A DNA stretch of 64,000 nucleotides from contig NZ_JAGJBZ010000004.1 of the NCBI RefSeq assembly GCF_020010925.1, forward strand, positions 558,001 to 622,000. Reading direction: 5' to 3'. The notes beneath the pieces were generated by a model. It worked only from the letters and a program-made list of their open reading frames with translations, did no database searches and was not told the DNA's origin. This stretch comes from Streptomyces griseiscabiei. GTDB taxonomy: Bacteria > Actinomycetota > Actinomycetes > Streptomycetales > Streptomycetaceae. Below, one piece after another: positions 1-8,380 of this stretch; position 1 is the first letter of the stretch, and each line of letters opens with the position of its first letter. The position numbers and the translations under genes are program-made.

Positions 1-329
1 GGGACGACTCCGGCGTACGGCGGCGGCTCGGACGGCTGAACGCGGAGCTCCGGGCGCTGTGGCGGCTCACCCAGTGGAACGTGAGCGAGGCGGAGGCCTC
101 CGGCGGGGTGCCGGGGGTCGGGGGGTCGGTCTTCAAGCTGCGGTACTCGCGGGTGCGGCAGGAGTTGTACGACGTGGCGGCCGAGGTGCTGGGGGCGGGG
201 GCGCTCGATCTGGGGGAGCGGTGGGTGCTGGACCGGCTGAGTTCGTTGTCGTACACGATCGCGGCGGGGACGTCGGAGGTGCAGCGGAACATCGTGGGGG
301 AGCGGATTCTGGGGTTGCCGAAGGGGTGA
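1..329 (+). CDS. acyl-CoA dehydrogenase, C-terminal part (cut by window edge)
   Basis: Only the last ~108 residues are present; the reading frame is open from base 3 to the TGA. The stretch LSSLSYTIAAGTSEVQ followed by RNIVGERILGLPKG is the FAD-contacting C-terminal signature of acyl-CoA dehydrogenases, which oxidise acyl-CoA to enoyl-CoA. The next gene, 139 bases on, is a second and unusually short acyl-CoA dehydrogenase. Paired full-length and short subunits are known for heteromeric FadE enzymes of steroid side-chain beta-oxidation (FadE28/FadE29 type). That these two form such a complex is inference. Confidence 0.9.
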   Translation, partial: DDSGVRRRLGRLNAELRALWRLTQWNVSEAEASGGVPGVGGSVFKLRYSRVRQELYDVAAEVLGAGALDLGERWVLDRLSSLSYTIAAGTSEVQRNIVGERILGLPKG

Positions 330-368
330 GTGGGGGTGGGGGGCGCCTAGGGGGGTGGGGGCGTGGGT

Positions 369-431
369 TCGTTGGCGGGTGCGGGTTCGGTGGGGGTTCT
401 CGCGCAGTTCCCCGCGCCCCTTCAGGGCGCG
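369..431 (+). repeat. dispersed intergenic repeat, half copy (a)
   Basis: Contains the core CGCGCAGTTCCCCGCGCCCC preceded by a GGCGGGTGCGGGT-type flank. The same core occurs near 2.4, 4.8, 29.4, 48.2 and 59.0 kb. Here only one arm is present, between two acyl-CoA dehydrogenase genes. Confidence 0.75.
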
Positions 432-467
432 CTGGTGTGCTCGGGGTTTCTAAGGGGCTGGTGGCTG

Positions 468-1355
468 GTGCGGTTTCGACTCACGGATGACCAACTGGCG
501 TTGCGGAGCGGTGTGCGGGAGGTGTTGGGGCGGGTCTTCGGGGCGGAGGCGTTGTGGGCCGCCGTCGAGGCGGGTGGGCGGCTGGACCGGGGGCTGTGGC
601 GGGAGTTGGGGGCGGCGGGGTTCTTCTCGCTGCGGTTGCCCGAGGCCGAGGGCGGGGTGGGGCTCGGGGTGCCGGAGGCGGTGCTGGTGTTCGAGGAGGC
701 GGGGCGGGCGCTGCTGCCCGGGCCGCTCGTGGCCACGCATCTCGCGGCGGGTGTGGTGCCGGGAGCGGCGGCCGGGGAGGCCGTGGTGAGCGCCGTCGGG
801 GGCGGCGGGCTGGTGGAGTGGCTGGACGAGGCCGACGTGGTGACCGGGGACGCGACCGGGGCCGTACCGCTGAGGTCGCTGGATCCGCTGACGCCGTTGC
901 ACCGGGTGCCGGGGGGTGGTTCCGGCGCCCGTCCCGATGATCTGTTCGTACTGCTCACCGCCGCCGAGCAGGTGGGCACGGCCGTCCGGTCCTGCGAGGC
1001 CGCGGTGCAACACGCCCGGACCCGGGAGCAGTTCGGGCGGCCGGTCGGGGCGTTCCAGGCGGTCAAGCATCTCTGCGCCGAACTGCTGGTGCGGGTGGAG
1101 GTGGCGCGGGCGGCGGTGTACGCGGCGGCCGTGACCGTCGACCCGGTGGACATCGCGGCGGCCCGGCTGCTCGCCGACGAGGCGGCGGTGCGCGGAGCCC
1201 GCGACTGTCTCCAGGTGCACGGCGGCATGGGGTTCACCTGGGAGGCCGACGTACACCTGTGTCTGAAGCGGGCGTGGGTACGGGCGGAACGTGGCGGATC
1301 GGTCACGGAGAGTGAGGAGTTGCTGGCGGGGGAACTGCTGATCGAGGCCGGGTGA
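468..1355 (+). CDS. short acyl-CoA dehydrogenase family protein
   Basis: 295 residues, against ~380 for a normal acyl-CoA dehydrogenase; the N-terminal helical domain and C-terminal helical domain are there (TREQFGRPVGAFQAVKH, then QVHGGMGFTWEAD), but the middle beta domain is reduced. The GTG at 468 is chosen because AAGGGG lies 10 bases upstream and the product then begins VRFRLTDDQ, a usual family start. The frame is open further upstream, but that part is repeat sequence. Likely partner subunit of the preceding dehydrogenase (inference from adjacency and size). Expected reaction: alpha,beta-oxidation of an acyl-CoA, with FAD possibly bound at the subunit interface. Confidence 0.88.
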   Translation: MRFRLTDDQLALRSGVREVLGRVFGAEALWAAVEAGGRLDRGLWRELGAAGFFSLRLPEAEGGVGLGVPEAVLVFEEAGRALLPGPLVATHLAAGVVPGAAAGEAVVSAVGGGGLVEWLDEADVVTGDATGAVPLRSLDPLTPLHRVPGGGSGARPDDLFVLLTAAEQVGTAVRSCEAAVQHARTREQFGRPVGAFQAVKHLCAELLVRVEVARAAVYAAAVTVDPVDIAAARLLADEAAVRGARDCLQVHGGMGFTWEADVHLCLKRAWVRAERGGSVTESEELLAGELLIEAG

Positions 1356-1740
1356 GCGCGCTGACCAGGGTGGGAACGGAAATGTGTGGCGGTGGTTCGG
1401 TCGAATGTCGCGGAACGTGGCATACCGGAATTACCGAGCGTTGATACCGTGTTGTGTCCTAGGTGTGACTTGTCACGGCCTGGAGTCGGAGTTCCGCTCC
1501 GGTACCTTCTGGTGGATGCGAGTGGTTCCGAGGTCGAGCCGAGCCGGTGTTGCCCCTGTGGCGGCCCCGCGAGCGGCGGTGCGCGGCGCTCGTGAAGTGG
1601 GCCGGAGTCTCGACGCCCCGGCCTGTTCGACTCCCCGCGATGAGCGTCGCACAGTATGCCGTACGCGTACTCCTTCGCGCTGGAATATGCCCGAAGCGCT
1701 TGTTGGGGTGACTGTACGTCAACCATGCTGTCCTGTAAGG
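1356..1740. other. non-coding stretch
   Basis: About 385 bases with open frames but no recognisable protein. It probably holds the promoter of the downstream leader ORF and ATPase gene; I see no clear -35/-10 pair. Confidence 0.5.
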
Positions 1741-1759
1741 GGATCACGTTCCGTGATCC
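1741..1759 (+). promoter_or_regulatory. perfect dyad over a start codon
   Basis: GGATCACG-TTC-CGTGATCC, an 8-bp perfect inverted repeat with a 3-base loop. It directly follows a Shine-Dalgarno-like TAAGG and covers the GTG at 1753. It could be a protein operator or an mRNA hairpin occluding that start. Confidence 0.55.
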
Positions 1760-1866
1760 CGGTGCCGACGGTGTCGATGGCGGTGGCGTCGGCCAGGCAG
1801 CAGATGACCACGATCGTGGCCCCTCGGGGGCGTGCGGCGATGTGTCCGCCGGTTCGGATGGTGTGA
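1753..1866 (+). CDS. putative 37-residue leader ORF
   Basis: Reads VIPVPTVSMAVASAR and continues for 37 residues to a TGA three bases before the GTG of the ATPase gene, so termination could feed re-initiation there. An AAGG-type ribosome site precedes it and a perfect hairpin covers its start. No homologue is recognised. Translation is unproven; it is listed because its spacing suggests translational coupling. Confidence 0.35.
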   Translation: MIPVPTVSMAVASARQQMTTIVAPRGRAAMCPPVRMV

Positions 1867-1869
1867 GCG

Positions 1870-2394
1870 GTGCAGGTGCTTCAAGTGCAGCTGGAGATCC
1901 GGCCCGACCCCGCAGAGGTGGGTCGCGCACGGAGATGGGCCCGTTCACGGCTCGCCGGGTCCGGGATAGGGGACGACGAGCCGCTCGGCGAGACGCTGAT
2001 CCTCCTCGTCTCCGAGCTGGTCACCAACGCGGTCGTGCACACCGGTCGTCCGGCGGTGCTGCGGCTGCTGCTGTCCGCGTCGCGGGACGGCACGGTCGGC
2101 AAGGTCCGCCTGGAGGTCGCCGACACCAGCGCGTGTCCGCCGGCCCCGCGATGCGCCGACGGTGACGAGACGGGCGGGCGCGGTCTCGCCCTCGTCGAGG
2201 TCCTCGCGGACCGCTGGGGCTGGTCCCACGAGGGCGTCGGCAAACGCATCTGGTGCGAGCTGGACCGGGTGGTGCCGGGGGCTTCCGCGGTGGTGACTCC
2301 CGCGGTCTATCCGGCGTGCGGCGTGGTCACGGGTGTCGCCGCGGTGGCCCGGGAGAGCCTGGTGCGTGACGGGCTGGCGTACGAGGCGGTGTAG
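1870..2394 (+). CDS. RsbW-like ATP-binding protein (HATPase_c)
   Basis: 174 residues. ELVTNAVVHTG is the N-box of the GHKL ATPase fold and GGRGLALVEVLADRWG the G-box region, as in anti-sigma serine kinases RsbW/SpoIIAB. Streptomyces carries dozens of such single-domain ATPases, usually beside XRE or DUF397 genes, with mostly unknown targets. The role could be a sigma-factor or anti-sigma-antagonist kinase. The GTG at 1870 is the earliest usable start and sits four bases past the leader ORF stop. Confidence 0.88.
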   Translation: MQVLQVQLEIRPDPAEVGRARRWARSRLAGSGIGDDEPLGETLILLVSELVTNAVVHTGRPAVLRLLLSASRDGTVGKVRLEVADTSACPPAPRCADGDETGGRGLALVEVLADRWGWSHEGVGKRIWCELDRVVPGASAVVTPAVYPACGVVTGVAAVARESLVRDGLAYEAV

Positions 2395-2399
2395 GCCGG

Positions 2400-2490
2400 G
2401 GCGCAGCCCCCAGGGGCGCGGGGCGGTATCGATGTGCGGCTCCGCCGCGTGGGCGCGAGAAGCCCCACCGGCCTGTACCCGCCGATGAGT
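2400..2490 (-). repeat. dispersed intergenic repeat, degenerate copy (c)
   Basis: Carries GGGGCGCGGGG and GCGAGAAGCCCCACCGG, matching the right arm of the 4.8-kb copy with a divergent middle. It follows the ATPase stop. Confidence 0.55.
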
Positions 2491-2830
2491 CCGCACCCCC
2501 GAGTCGTGAGGCGCGCGCGGTCACTCGTCTTCGCGCCGCACACACCGCGCGCGAGCGCATGACGTCGGGCGGCCGGCGGGCGGGGGCCTGTCCGTGCGCC
2601 CGGACGTGCTTCCCTGCGCACCGTCGAGGCACCCGTCTCGTCCCCGAACGGGTGTTGACGTGTCATGCCCGTTTGATCACGCTTGTGTTCAGCGATTCGC
2701 CGCGAGGGGACGACGAGGGTCTCGGTGACGGAGGCCCTCGACGAGCGTGGGTCGTGTTGCGGCGGCGCGCGGTGCGGTGTTCGGGGCGGGCGGCGGCGCG
2801 CCGCCAACCGCCCTGGAGGGCGGCCGTGTT
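2491..2830. other. non-coding stretch between convergent genes
   Basis: About 340 bases between the ATPase gene and the cyclase gene. I see no supported gene, repeat or RNA in it. Confidence 0.5.
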
Positions 2831-3772
2831 CTAGAGGACGGCGATCGGTGCCACCGGTGTGCCCGTCGCGCCGACGAACGGCTCGGGCATCGCCGAGAGC
2901 AGGAAGTCGTACCGCCCGGCTTGTCCACAGGCTGTGGACAACTCCTCCAGATTCCAGTTCTGCCCCTGCGGCATGCCCATCTCGACCAGGTCCAGCGCGT
3001 GCACCGGCAGCCACAGGTCCTCGACCTCCGGCGGGAAGATCTCGAAGGTCAGGGTGTCATTGGCGACGGCCGCGACATCGCGCGCGTGGAACCACTCGGG
3101 GGTGCGCAGCGACAGGCCCGGCGACGGGAACGCGTACGCGTGCTTGTCCCCGGTGAGATAGGCCCGGATCTGCCCGGTGCGGACCAGGACGATGTCGCCC
3201 GCCCGTACCCGTGTGCCCGCCAACTCCTCGGCCGCGTCCAGGTCTTCGGGGGTGACGGCGTGGTGGCCGGGCAGCCGGTCGTCGCCGAGGCCGAGGGCGC
3301 GCGGGATGTCCAGGAGCACTCCGCGCGAGACGATGTGCCGGGCCTTGTCGATGCCGGCGAAGGCCGCGCCGCCGTGCGGGGTGATGGTGTCCGCCGGGCG
3401 GCCGTTGTAGATCCGGCCCGAGTGCGAGACATGGGTGAGCGCGTCCCAGTGGGTGGCCGCCTGGAGCCCCATGGTCACGGCGTCGTCGCTGCACGCGACC
3501 GTGCCCGGACCGAAGATCTCCTGGTTGATCTGCACCATCGCGTGCAGCGGGTTCACCCGGCCCGGCATCATCCCCGTCTGTACGCCGTCCTGTTGCAGGG
3601 GCAGCGCCAGCGGTACGCGGCGGCCGGAGCGGACCGAGGCGGCGGCCTCCCGGACGACCTCGTCGGTGATCAGGTTGAGGGTGCCGATCTCGTCGTCCGG
3701 TCCCCAACGGCCCCAGTTGTTCACGCGTTTGGCGATGTCGGTGAACGCGGCGAACTCCGTGGGCGATGACAT
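2831..3772 (-). CDS. cyclase-family metal-dependent hydrolase
   Basis: 313 residues of the cyclase / kynurenine-formamidase-like family (PF04199). The THWDALTHV segment corresponds to the family metal-binding H-x-D-x3-H region. Family members hydrolyse amides, lactones or cyclic acyl compounds with a divalent metal; the substrate here is not determinable. ATG start at 3772, with an imperfect CTGACG-type operator 31 bases upstream and a second copy serving the divergent SDR gene. This puts it in the catabolic regulon, where ring or lactone opening is a plausible role (inference). Confidence 0.88.
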   Translation of the reverse strand: MSSPTEFAAFTDIAKRVNNWGRWGPDDEIGTLNLITDEVVREAAASVRSGRRVPLALPLQQDGVQTGMMPGRVNPLHAMVQINQEIFGPGTVACSDDAVTMGLQAATHWDALTHVSHSGRIYNGRPADTITPHGGAAFAGIDKARHIVSRGVLLDIPRALGLGDDRLPGHHAVTPEDLDAAEELAGTRVRAGDIVLVRTGQIRAYLTGDKHAYAFPSPGLSLRTPEWFHARDVAAVANDTLTFEIFPPEVEDLWLPVHALDLVEMGMPQGQNWNLEELSTACGQAGRYDFLLSAMPEPFVGATGTPVAPIAVL

Positions 3773-3802
3773 CGGGCCTCCCCGGGGCTTGTGTCGGTGT
3801 AT

Positions 3803-3817
3803 CTGACGGGTCGTAGA
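3803..3817. promoter_or_regulatory. regulon operator, imperfect copy 1
   Basis: CTGACGGGTCGTAGA; left half perfect, right half degenerate. Lies 31 bases upstream of the cyclase gene. Confidence 0.5.
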
Positions 3818-3835
3818 ATCGCCGTGCGAGCAGAT

Positions 3836-3850
3836 CTAACGGTCCGTCAG
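3836..3850. promoter_or_regulatory. regulon operator, copy 2
   Basis: CTAACGGTCCGTCAG, 11 of 12 arm positions matching CTGACG-N3-CGTCAG. Lies 28 bases upstream of the SDR start. Confidence 0.75.
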
Positions 3851-3877
3851 AAACCGCGATGAGGGGAAGGGGCCGGG

Positions 3878-4789
3878 GTGGGAAACTTCTTGGCAGGCAA
3901 GGTCGTCGCCGTCACGGGCGCGGGGCGGGGCATCGGCCGGGCGGTCGCCCTCGGCGCCGCCGCCGAGGGCGCGCGGGTCGTCGTCAACGACTACGGCGTC
4001 TCCGTCGACGGCTCCGCACCCACCAGCGCCGTCGCCGAGACCGTGGTCAAGGAGATCGAGGCGGCCGGCGGCGAGGCCGTAGCCGTCGCCGACGACATCT
4101 CCACGATGGCCGGCGGACAGCGGGTGGTGGACGCGGCGGTCGAGACGTACGGGCGGATCGACGGGGTCGTGTGCGTCGCCGGAATCCTGCGGGAGCGGAT
4201 GCTCTTCAACATGGCCGAGGAGGAGTGGGACCCGGTCATCGCCACCCATCTCAAGGGCACGTTCACGGTGTTCCGGGCCGCGTCCGCCGTCATGCGGAAG
4301 CAACGGGCCGGAACCCTGATCGGGTTCACCAGCGGCAACCACCAGGGGTCCGTCTCCCAGGCCAACTACAGCGCGGCCAAGGGCGGCATCATCTCGCTGG
4401 TGCGCAGCGCGGCGCTCGGGCTGCACCGGTACGGGGTGACCGCGAACGCGGTGGCCCCGGTGGCGCGTACGCGGATGTCGGCCGGGGTGCCGATGGAGCT
4501 GACCGAGATCGGTGAGCCGGAGGACGTGGCCGCGTTCGTGGTGTACCTGCTGTCGGAACGGGCCCGGGAGGCGCGGATCACCGGGCAGGTGTACACCGTG
4601 GCCGGGCCGAAGATCGCGGTGTGGGCGCAGCCGCGGGAGCTGCGCTCGGCCTACGCGGAGGAGGGGTGGACCCCGGAGCGGATCGCGGAGGTGCTGCCGG
4701 GGGCGGTGGGGGTGGATCCGATGCCGATGCTGGAGCGGGTGGAGGGGATGGCTCGGGCCGCGGCGGCGGGGGCTCGGCCGAACGCGTGA
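3878..4789 (+). CDS. SDR-family oxidoreductase
   Basis: 303 residues. The NAD(P) motif TGAGRGIG is at 13-20 and the catalytic Tyr-x3-Lys appears in NYSAAKGG. The C-terminal ~60 residues (after ITGQVYTVAGPKIAVWAQ) extend beyond a classical 250-residue SDR, as in single-domain relatives of the 17-beta-HSD4 dehydrogenase module that oxidise 3-hydroxyacyl-CoAs. GTG start preceded by GGGGAAGGGG. First gene of a probable operon with the acyl-CoA dehydrogenase and zinc alcohol dehydrogenase downstream, under a regulon operator. Confidence 0.88.
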   Translation: MGNFLAGKVVAVTGAGRGIGRAVALGAAAEGARVVVNDYGVSVDGSAPTSAVAETVVKEIEAAGGEAVAVADDISTMAGGQRVVDAAVETYGRIDGVVCVAGILRERMLFNMAEEEWDPVIATHLKGTFTVFRAASAVMRKQRAGTLIGFTSGNHQGSVSQANYSAAKGGIISLVRSAALGLHRYGVTANAVAPVARTRMSAGVPMELTEIGEPEDVAAFVVYLLSERAREARITGQVYTVAGPKIAVWAQPRELRSAYAEEGWTPERIAEVLPGAVGVDPMPMLERVEGMARAAAAGARPNA

Positions 4790-4796
4790 GGGGGTG

Positions 4797-4970
4797 GGGT
4801 GCGTTGGCGGGTGCGGGTGCGTTGTGGTTGCTCGCGCAGTTCCCCGCGCCCCTGAAAAGCAGGGGCTGCGCCCCGTGCTTTTCGTCCCGAAAGGGCCGCA
4901 GGCCTCTTTCAGGGGCGCGGGGAACTGCGCGAGAAGCCCCACCGGACCCGCACCCGCCGACGCACCCCAC
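4797..4970. repeat. dispersed intergenic repeat, full palindromic copy (b)
   Basis: Two inverted arms with the 26-base core at 4831-4856 and its exact reverse complement at 4908-4933, separated by a C/G-rich centre, flanked by GGTGCGGGTGCG and its complement. It can form a very long stem. It sits inside an apparent operon between the SDR and acyl-CoA dehydrogenase genes. Confidence 0.85.
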
Positions 4971-5010
4971 AACGCACCACCATCGGCGCGGCGTTCCACT
5001 TGGAGGTGGC

Positions 5011-6186
5011 ATGGACTTCGGGTTCGGCGAAGAGGATGAGGCGTTTCGGGCGGAGGTCAGGGCCTGGCTGGGGGCGCACGCCGGAGTGGGTGCGGACCGG
5101 CGGGTCTGGGAGCGGACGCTCGGGGCCGCCGGGTGGATCGGGCTCGGGTGGGCGGAGGGCGGGTACGGGAACCGGACGGCCACGCTGACCCAGCAGGTCG
5201 TGTGGGCGGAGGAGTACGCGCGGGCGGACGTACCCGCCCGGTCGGGCCACATCGGGGAGAAGCTGCTCGCGCCGACCCTGATCGCGTTCGGGAGCGAGGA
5301 ACAGAAGCGGCGGTTCCTGCCGGCGATCGCGCGGGGCGACGAGCTGTGGTGCCAGGGGTACAGCGAACCCGGGGCCGGGTCCGACCTCGCCGGGGTACGG
5401 ACGAAGGCCGAGCGGGCGGAGGACGGGGCGTCGTACCGGATCACCGGGCAGAAGATCTGGACCTCGCTCGCCCATGAGGCGGACTGGTGTTTCGTGCTGG
5501 CCCGGACCGAGGCGGGCTCCCGGCGGCACCACGGACTGTCGCTGCTGCTCGTGCCGATGGACCAGCCGGGGCGGATCGAGGTGCGGCCGATCCGGCAGCT
5601 GACCGGGACGAGCGAGTTCAACGAGGTGTTCTTCGACGGGGCGCACGCCCGCGCGGAGCATGTCGTCGGGGGCGCGGGCGATGGCTGGCGCGTGGCCATG
5701 GGGCTGCTCGGCTTCGAGCGCGGGGTGTCGACCCTCGCCCAGCAGATCGGGTTCGAGAAGGAGTTGGGGGACGTCGTACGGGCCGCCGTGGACAGCGGGG
5801 CCGCGGACGATCCCGTCGTACGGGACCGGCTCGTCCGGCAGTGGGCGGAGCTGAAGGTCATGCGGTGGAACGCCCTGCGGACGCTCGGCGGGGCGGAGGG
5901 GGGCGCGGAGCCGGGCGCGCCGAGCGTGGCCAAGTTGCTGTGGGCGCGCTGGCACCGGCGGCTCGGGGAGCTGGCGATGGAGGTGCGGGGCGCGGGGGCG
6001 GTGGTCGGGCCTCGGGAGTGGTCGGCCCGGGAGCCGTACGCGCTCGATCCGTTCCAGTACCTGTTCCTGTTCAGCCGGGCCGACACGATCTACGGCGGTT
6101 CGGACGAGGTGCAGCGCACGATCGTCGCCGAGCGGGTGCTCGGTCTGCCGCGGGAGCCGAGAGAACCGAGTGAGCCGAGAGGCTGA
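5011..6186 (+). CDS. acyl-CoA dehydrogenase family protein
   Basis: 391 residues, normal family length. It carries the middle-domain signature QGYSEPGAGSDLAGVRT and the C-terminal YGGSDEVQRTIVAERVLGLP. ATG at 5011 is chosen over upstream in-frame starts because GGAGGT lies four bases before it and the upstream frame runs through repeat DNA. FAD-dependent oxidation of an acyl-CoA thioester; the shorter helices and W-rich middle domain resemble the FadE family used on bulky steroid or isoprenoid acyl-CoAs rather than straight fatty acids (inference). It is followed 20 bases later by the alcohol dehydrogenase. Confidence 0.92.
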   Translation: MDFGFGEEDEAFRAEVRAWLGAHAGVGADRRVWERTLGAAGWIGLGWAEGGYGNRTATLTQQVVWAEEYARADVPARSGHIGEKLLAPTLIAFGSEEQKRRFLPAIARGDELWCQGYSEPGAGSDLAGVRTKAERAEDGASYRITGQKIWTSLAHEADWCFVLARTEAGSRRHHGLSLLLVPMDQPGRIEVRPIRQLTGTSEFNEVFFDGAHARAEHVVGGAGDGWRVAMGLLGFERGVSTLAQQIGFEKELGDVVRAAVDSGAADDPVVRDRLVRQWAELKVMRWNALRTLGGAEGGAEPGAPSVAKLLWARWHRRLGELAMEVRGAGAVVGPREWSAREPYALDPFQYLFLFSRADTIYGGSDEVQRTIVAERVLGLPREPREPSEPRG

Positions 6187-6206
6187 GACGCCGGAGGGCG
6201 GGAGCC

Positions 6207-7256
6207 ATGCGCGGAGTGGTGTTCGACGGGAAGCGGGCCGAGGTCGTCGACGACCTGGACGTACGGGAGCCGGGCCCCGGTGAGGTGCGGGTGGCCGTGT
6301 CGGCCGCGGGGCTCTGCCACAGCGATCTGTCGGTGGTGGACGGGACCATCCCCTTCCCCGTCCCCGTGGTGCTCGGACACGAGGGCGCGGGGGTCGTGGA
6401 GGCGGTGGGGGCGGGGGTCCGGCACGTCCGGCCCGGGGACCATGTGGCCCTGTCCACCCTCGCCAACTGCGGGGCCTGCGCCGACTGCGACCGGGGGCGG
6501 CCGACCATGTGCCGCAGGGCGATCGGGCGGCCCACCCGGCCGTTCTCGCGGGGCGGGCGGGAGGTGTTCCAGTTCGCCGCGAACTCCGCCTTCGCGGAGC
6601 GGACGGTGGTCAAGGCCGTGCAGGCGGTACCGATCCCGGACGACATCCCCCTCACCTCCGCCGCGCTGATCGGGTGCGGGGTCCTGACCGGCGTCGGCGC
6701 GGTGCTGAACCGGGCCCGGGTCGACCGGGGGGAGAGCGTCGTCGTGATCGGGGCCGGGGGGATCGGGCTCAACGTCGTACAGGGCGCGCGGATCGCGGGG
6801 GCGACGCGGATCGTCGCCGTGGACGCCAACCCGGAGAAGGAGGCGGTGGCCCGGCGGTTCGGGGCCACGCACTTCCTCACCTCCGTGGACGGCGTACGGG
6901 ACGTCCTCCCCACCGGCGCCGACCACGCGTTCGAGTGCGTCGGCCGGGTCGAGCTCGTCCGCCAGGCGATCGACCTCCTCGACCGGCACGGCCAGGCGGT
7001 CCTCCTCGGCGTCCCGGCCGCCACCGCCGAGGCGTCCTTCCTCGTCTCCTCCCTCTACCTGGACAAGTCGATCCTCGGCTGCCGCTACGGCTCCTCGCGG
7101 CCCCAGTACGACATCGCCCTGTACGCAGGCCTGTACCGGGAGGGCCGCCTCCTCCTGGACGAGCTGGTCACCGCCACGTACCCCGTCGAGGACTTCGCGA
7201 AGGCGGCCGAGGACGCGGCGGAGGGCCGGGTGGCACGGGCCGTGCTCACGTTCTGA
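6207..7256 (+). CDS. zinc-dependent alcohol dehydrogenase
   Basis: 349-residue medium-chain dehydrogenase. Catalytic zinc ligands C37, H58-E59 and C157 and the structural-zinc set C88, C91, C94, C102 are all present. The coenzyme motif GAGGIG is at 182-187, with D206 at the end of the second strand, indicating NAD rather than NADP. Closest in style to class III-like alcohol dehydrogenases acting on larger alcohols. ATG preceded by GGAGGGCGGGAG. Last gene of the SDR-acyl-CoA dehydrogenase-ADH group; it could interconvert a catabolic alcohol and aldehyde, complementing the aldehyde dehydrogenase at 60.8 kb. Confidence 0.93.
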   Translation: MRGVVFDGKRAEVVDDLDVREPGPGEVRVAVSAAGLCHSDLSVVDGTIPFPVPVVLGHEGAGVVEAVGAGVRHVRPGDHVALSTLANCGACADCDRGRPTMCRRAIGRPTRPFSRGGREVFQFAANSAFAERTVVKAVQAVPIPDDIPLTSAALIGCGVLTGVGAVLNRARVDRGESVVVIGAGGIGLNVVQGARIAGATRIVAVDANPEKEAVARRFGATHFLTSVDGVRDVLPTGADHAFECVGRVELVRQAIDLLDRHGQAVLLGVPAATAEASFLVSSLYLDKSILGCRYGSSRPQYDIALYAGLYREGRLLLDELVTATYPVEDFAKAAEDAAEGRVARAVLTF

Positions 7257-7259
7257 CCG

Positions 7260-8309
7260 TCAGGCGCGGCTGCTGCGGAACGTCCGGCGGTAGGCGGTCG
7301 GGGTCACTCCCAGGGTGTTCTGGAGGTGCTGGCGCATCGACTGGGGTGTGCCGAAGCCCGCCGCGTCGGCGATCCGGTCGATGGTGAGGTCGGTGGACTC
7401 CAGCAGGTGGCGGGCGCGTTCGACGCGTTGCCCGGCGAGCCACTGGCCGGGGCTGACACCCGCCTCCTCACGGAAGCGGCGGGTGAAGGTGCGCACGGAC
7501 ATGGACTCCCGCGCGGCCATGTCACGGAGCTGGATCGGCTCGTGCAGGTGGGCCAGGGCCCACGCGCGCGCGGCGGTCGTGGTCGCGGACTGCGGCTCGG
7601 GCAGGGGCCGCTCGATGTACTGCGCCTGCCCGCCGTCCCGGTGCGGCGGTACGACCGTGCGCCGGGCCACGTCGTTGGCGACGGCGGTGCCGTGGTCGCG
7701 GCGTACGAGGTGCAGGCACAGGTCGATCCCGGACGCGACGCCCGCCGAGGTGAGGACGTCGCCGTCGTCGACGAAGAGGACGTCCGCGTCGACCCGCACC
7801 TTCGGGAAGAGCCCCTGGAAATGCTCGGCGTGGTACCAGTGCGTGGTCGCCGGGCGGCCGTCGAGGTAGCCGGCCGCGGCCAGGACGTAGCCGCCGGTGC
7901 AGATGGAGACCAGCCGGGTTCCCGGGCGGATGTGGGCGAGGGCGGCGGACAGTTCCGGGGTGAGGACGCCCTCCTCGTAGACCGGGCCCAACTCGTACGA
8001 GGCGGGGACGACGACCGTGTCGGCCGTGGCGAGGGTCTCCGGGCCGTTCGCGACGAGGATCTCGAAGTCGGCGTCCGTCTCCACCGGGCCGGGCGGCCGG
8101 ACCGAGCAGGTGGCGATGTCGTACAGCGACCGCCCCGCCGCGTCCCGCGCCTTGCCGAAGATGCGCTGCGGGATGCCGAGTTCGAAGGGGAGCAGTCCGT
8201 CGAGGGCCAGCACGACGACGCGGTGGCGGGTGGGAGGGGCTCCGGTCGTGGTTGTGGTCGCGGCCCGATCCGTGGCCTGATCTGTGGCCTGATCTGTGGC
8301 CTGATGCAT
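7260..8309 (-). CDS. GlxA-type AraC-family transcriptional regulator
   Basis: 349 residues: an N-terminal DJ-1/PfpI-like domain (VVVLALDGLLPFELGIPQRI; SICTGGYVLAAAG) and a C-terminal double helix-turn-helix of AraC type (MSVRTFTRRFREEAG, IADAAGFGTPQSMRQHLQ). GlxA-like proteins are amidase-derived sensors controlling amine, choline or other catabolic genes. It is transcribed away from an MFS transporter, its likely target. The first residues (TDQATDQATD) come from a 12-base tandem repeat overlapping the start codon, so the true start may be a little further in. Confidence 0.92.
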   Translation of the reverse strand: MHQATDQATDQATDRAATTTTTGAPPTRHRVVVLALDGLLPFELGIPQRIFGKARDAAGRSLYDIATCSVRPPGPVETDADFEILVANGPETLATADTVVVPASYELGPVYEEGVLTPELSAALAHIRPGTRLVSICTGGYVLAAAGYLDGRPATTHWYHAEHFQGLFPKVRVDADVLFVDDGDVLTSAGVASGIDLCLHLVRRDHGTAVANDVARRTVVPPHRDGGQAQYIERPLPEPQSATTTAARAWALAHLHEPIQLRDMAARESMSVRTFTRRFREEAGVSPGQWLAGQRVERARHLLESTDLTIDRIADAAGFGTPQSMRQHLQNTLGVTPTAYRRTFRSSRA

Positions 8310-8314
8310 GGCCC
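8267..8314. repeat. 12-bp tandem repeat across a start codon
   Basis: Three tandem units GATCYGTGGCCT (8267-8302) and a fourth degenerate unit, covering the 5' end and ATG of the GlxA-type gene. Copy number may vary between strains. Confidence 0.7.
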
Positions 8315-8380
8315 GATCCTAGCCAATGCTGTCCTTCCGGCCACTCGTTCGACGGGATCGCAGGTCGGAAGCTTGACGGC

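Noticed and set aside
1384..1866. 160-residue ORF upstream of the first ATPase
   Set aside because: Low-complexity and no homologue; only the last 37 codons, with a ribosome site and coupling, are kept as a possible leader.
8267..8314. CRISPR-like repeat
   Set aside because: Units are 12 bp, contiguous and in a coding start; no spacers.
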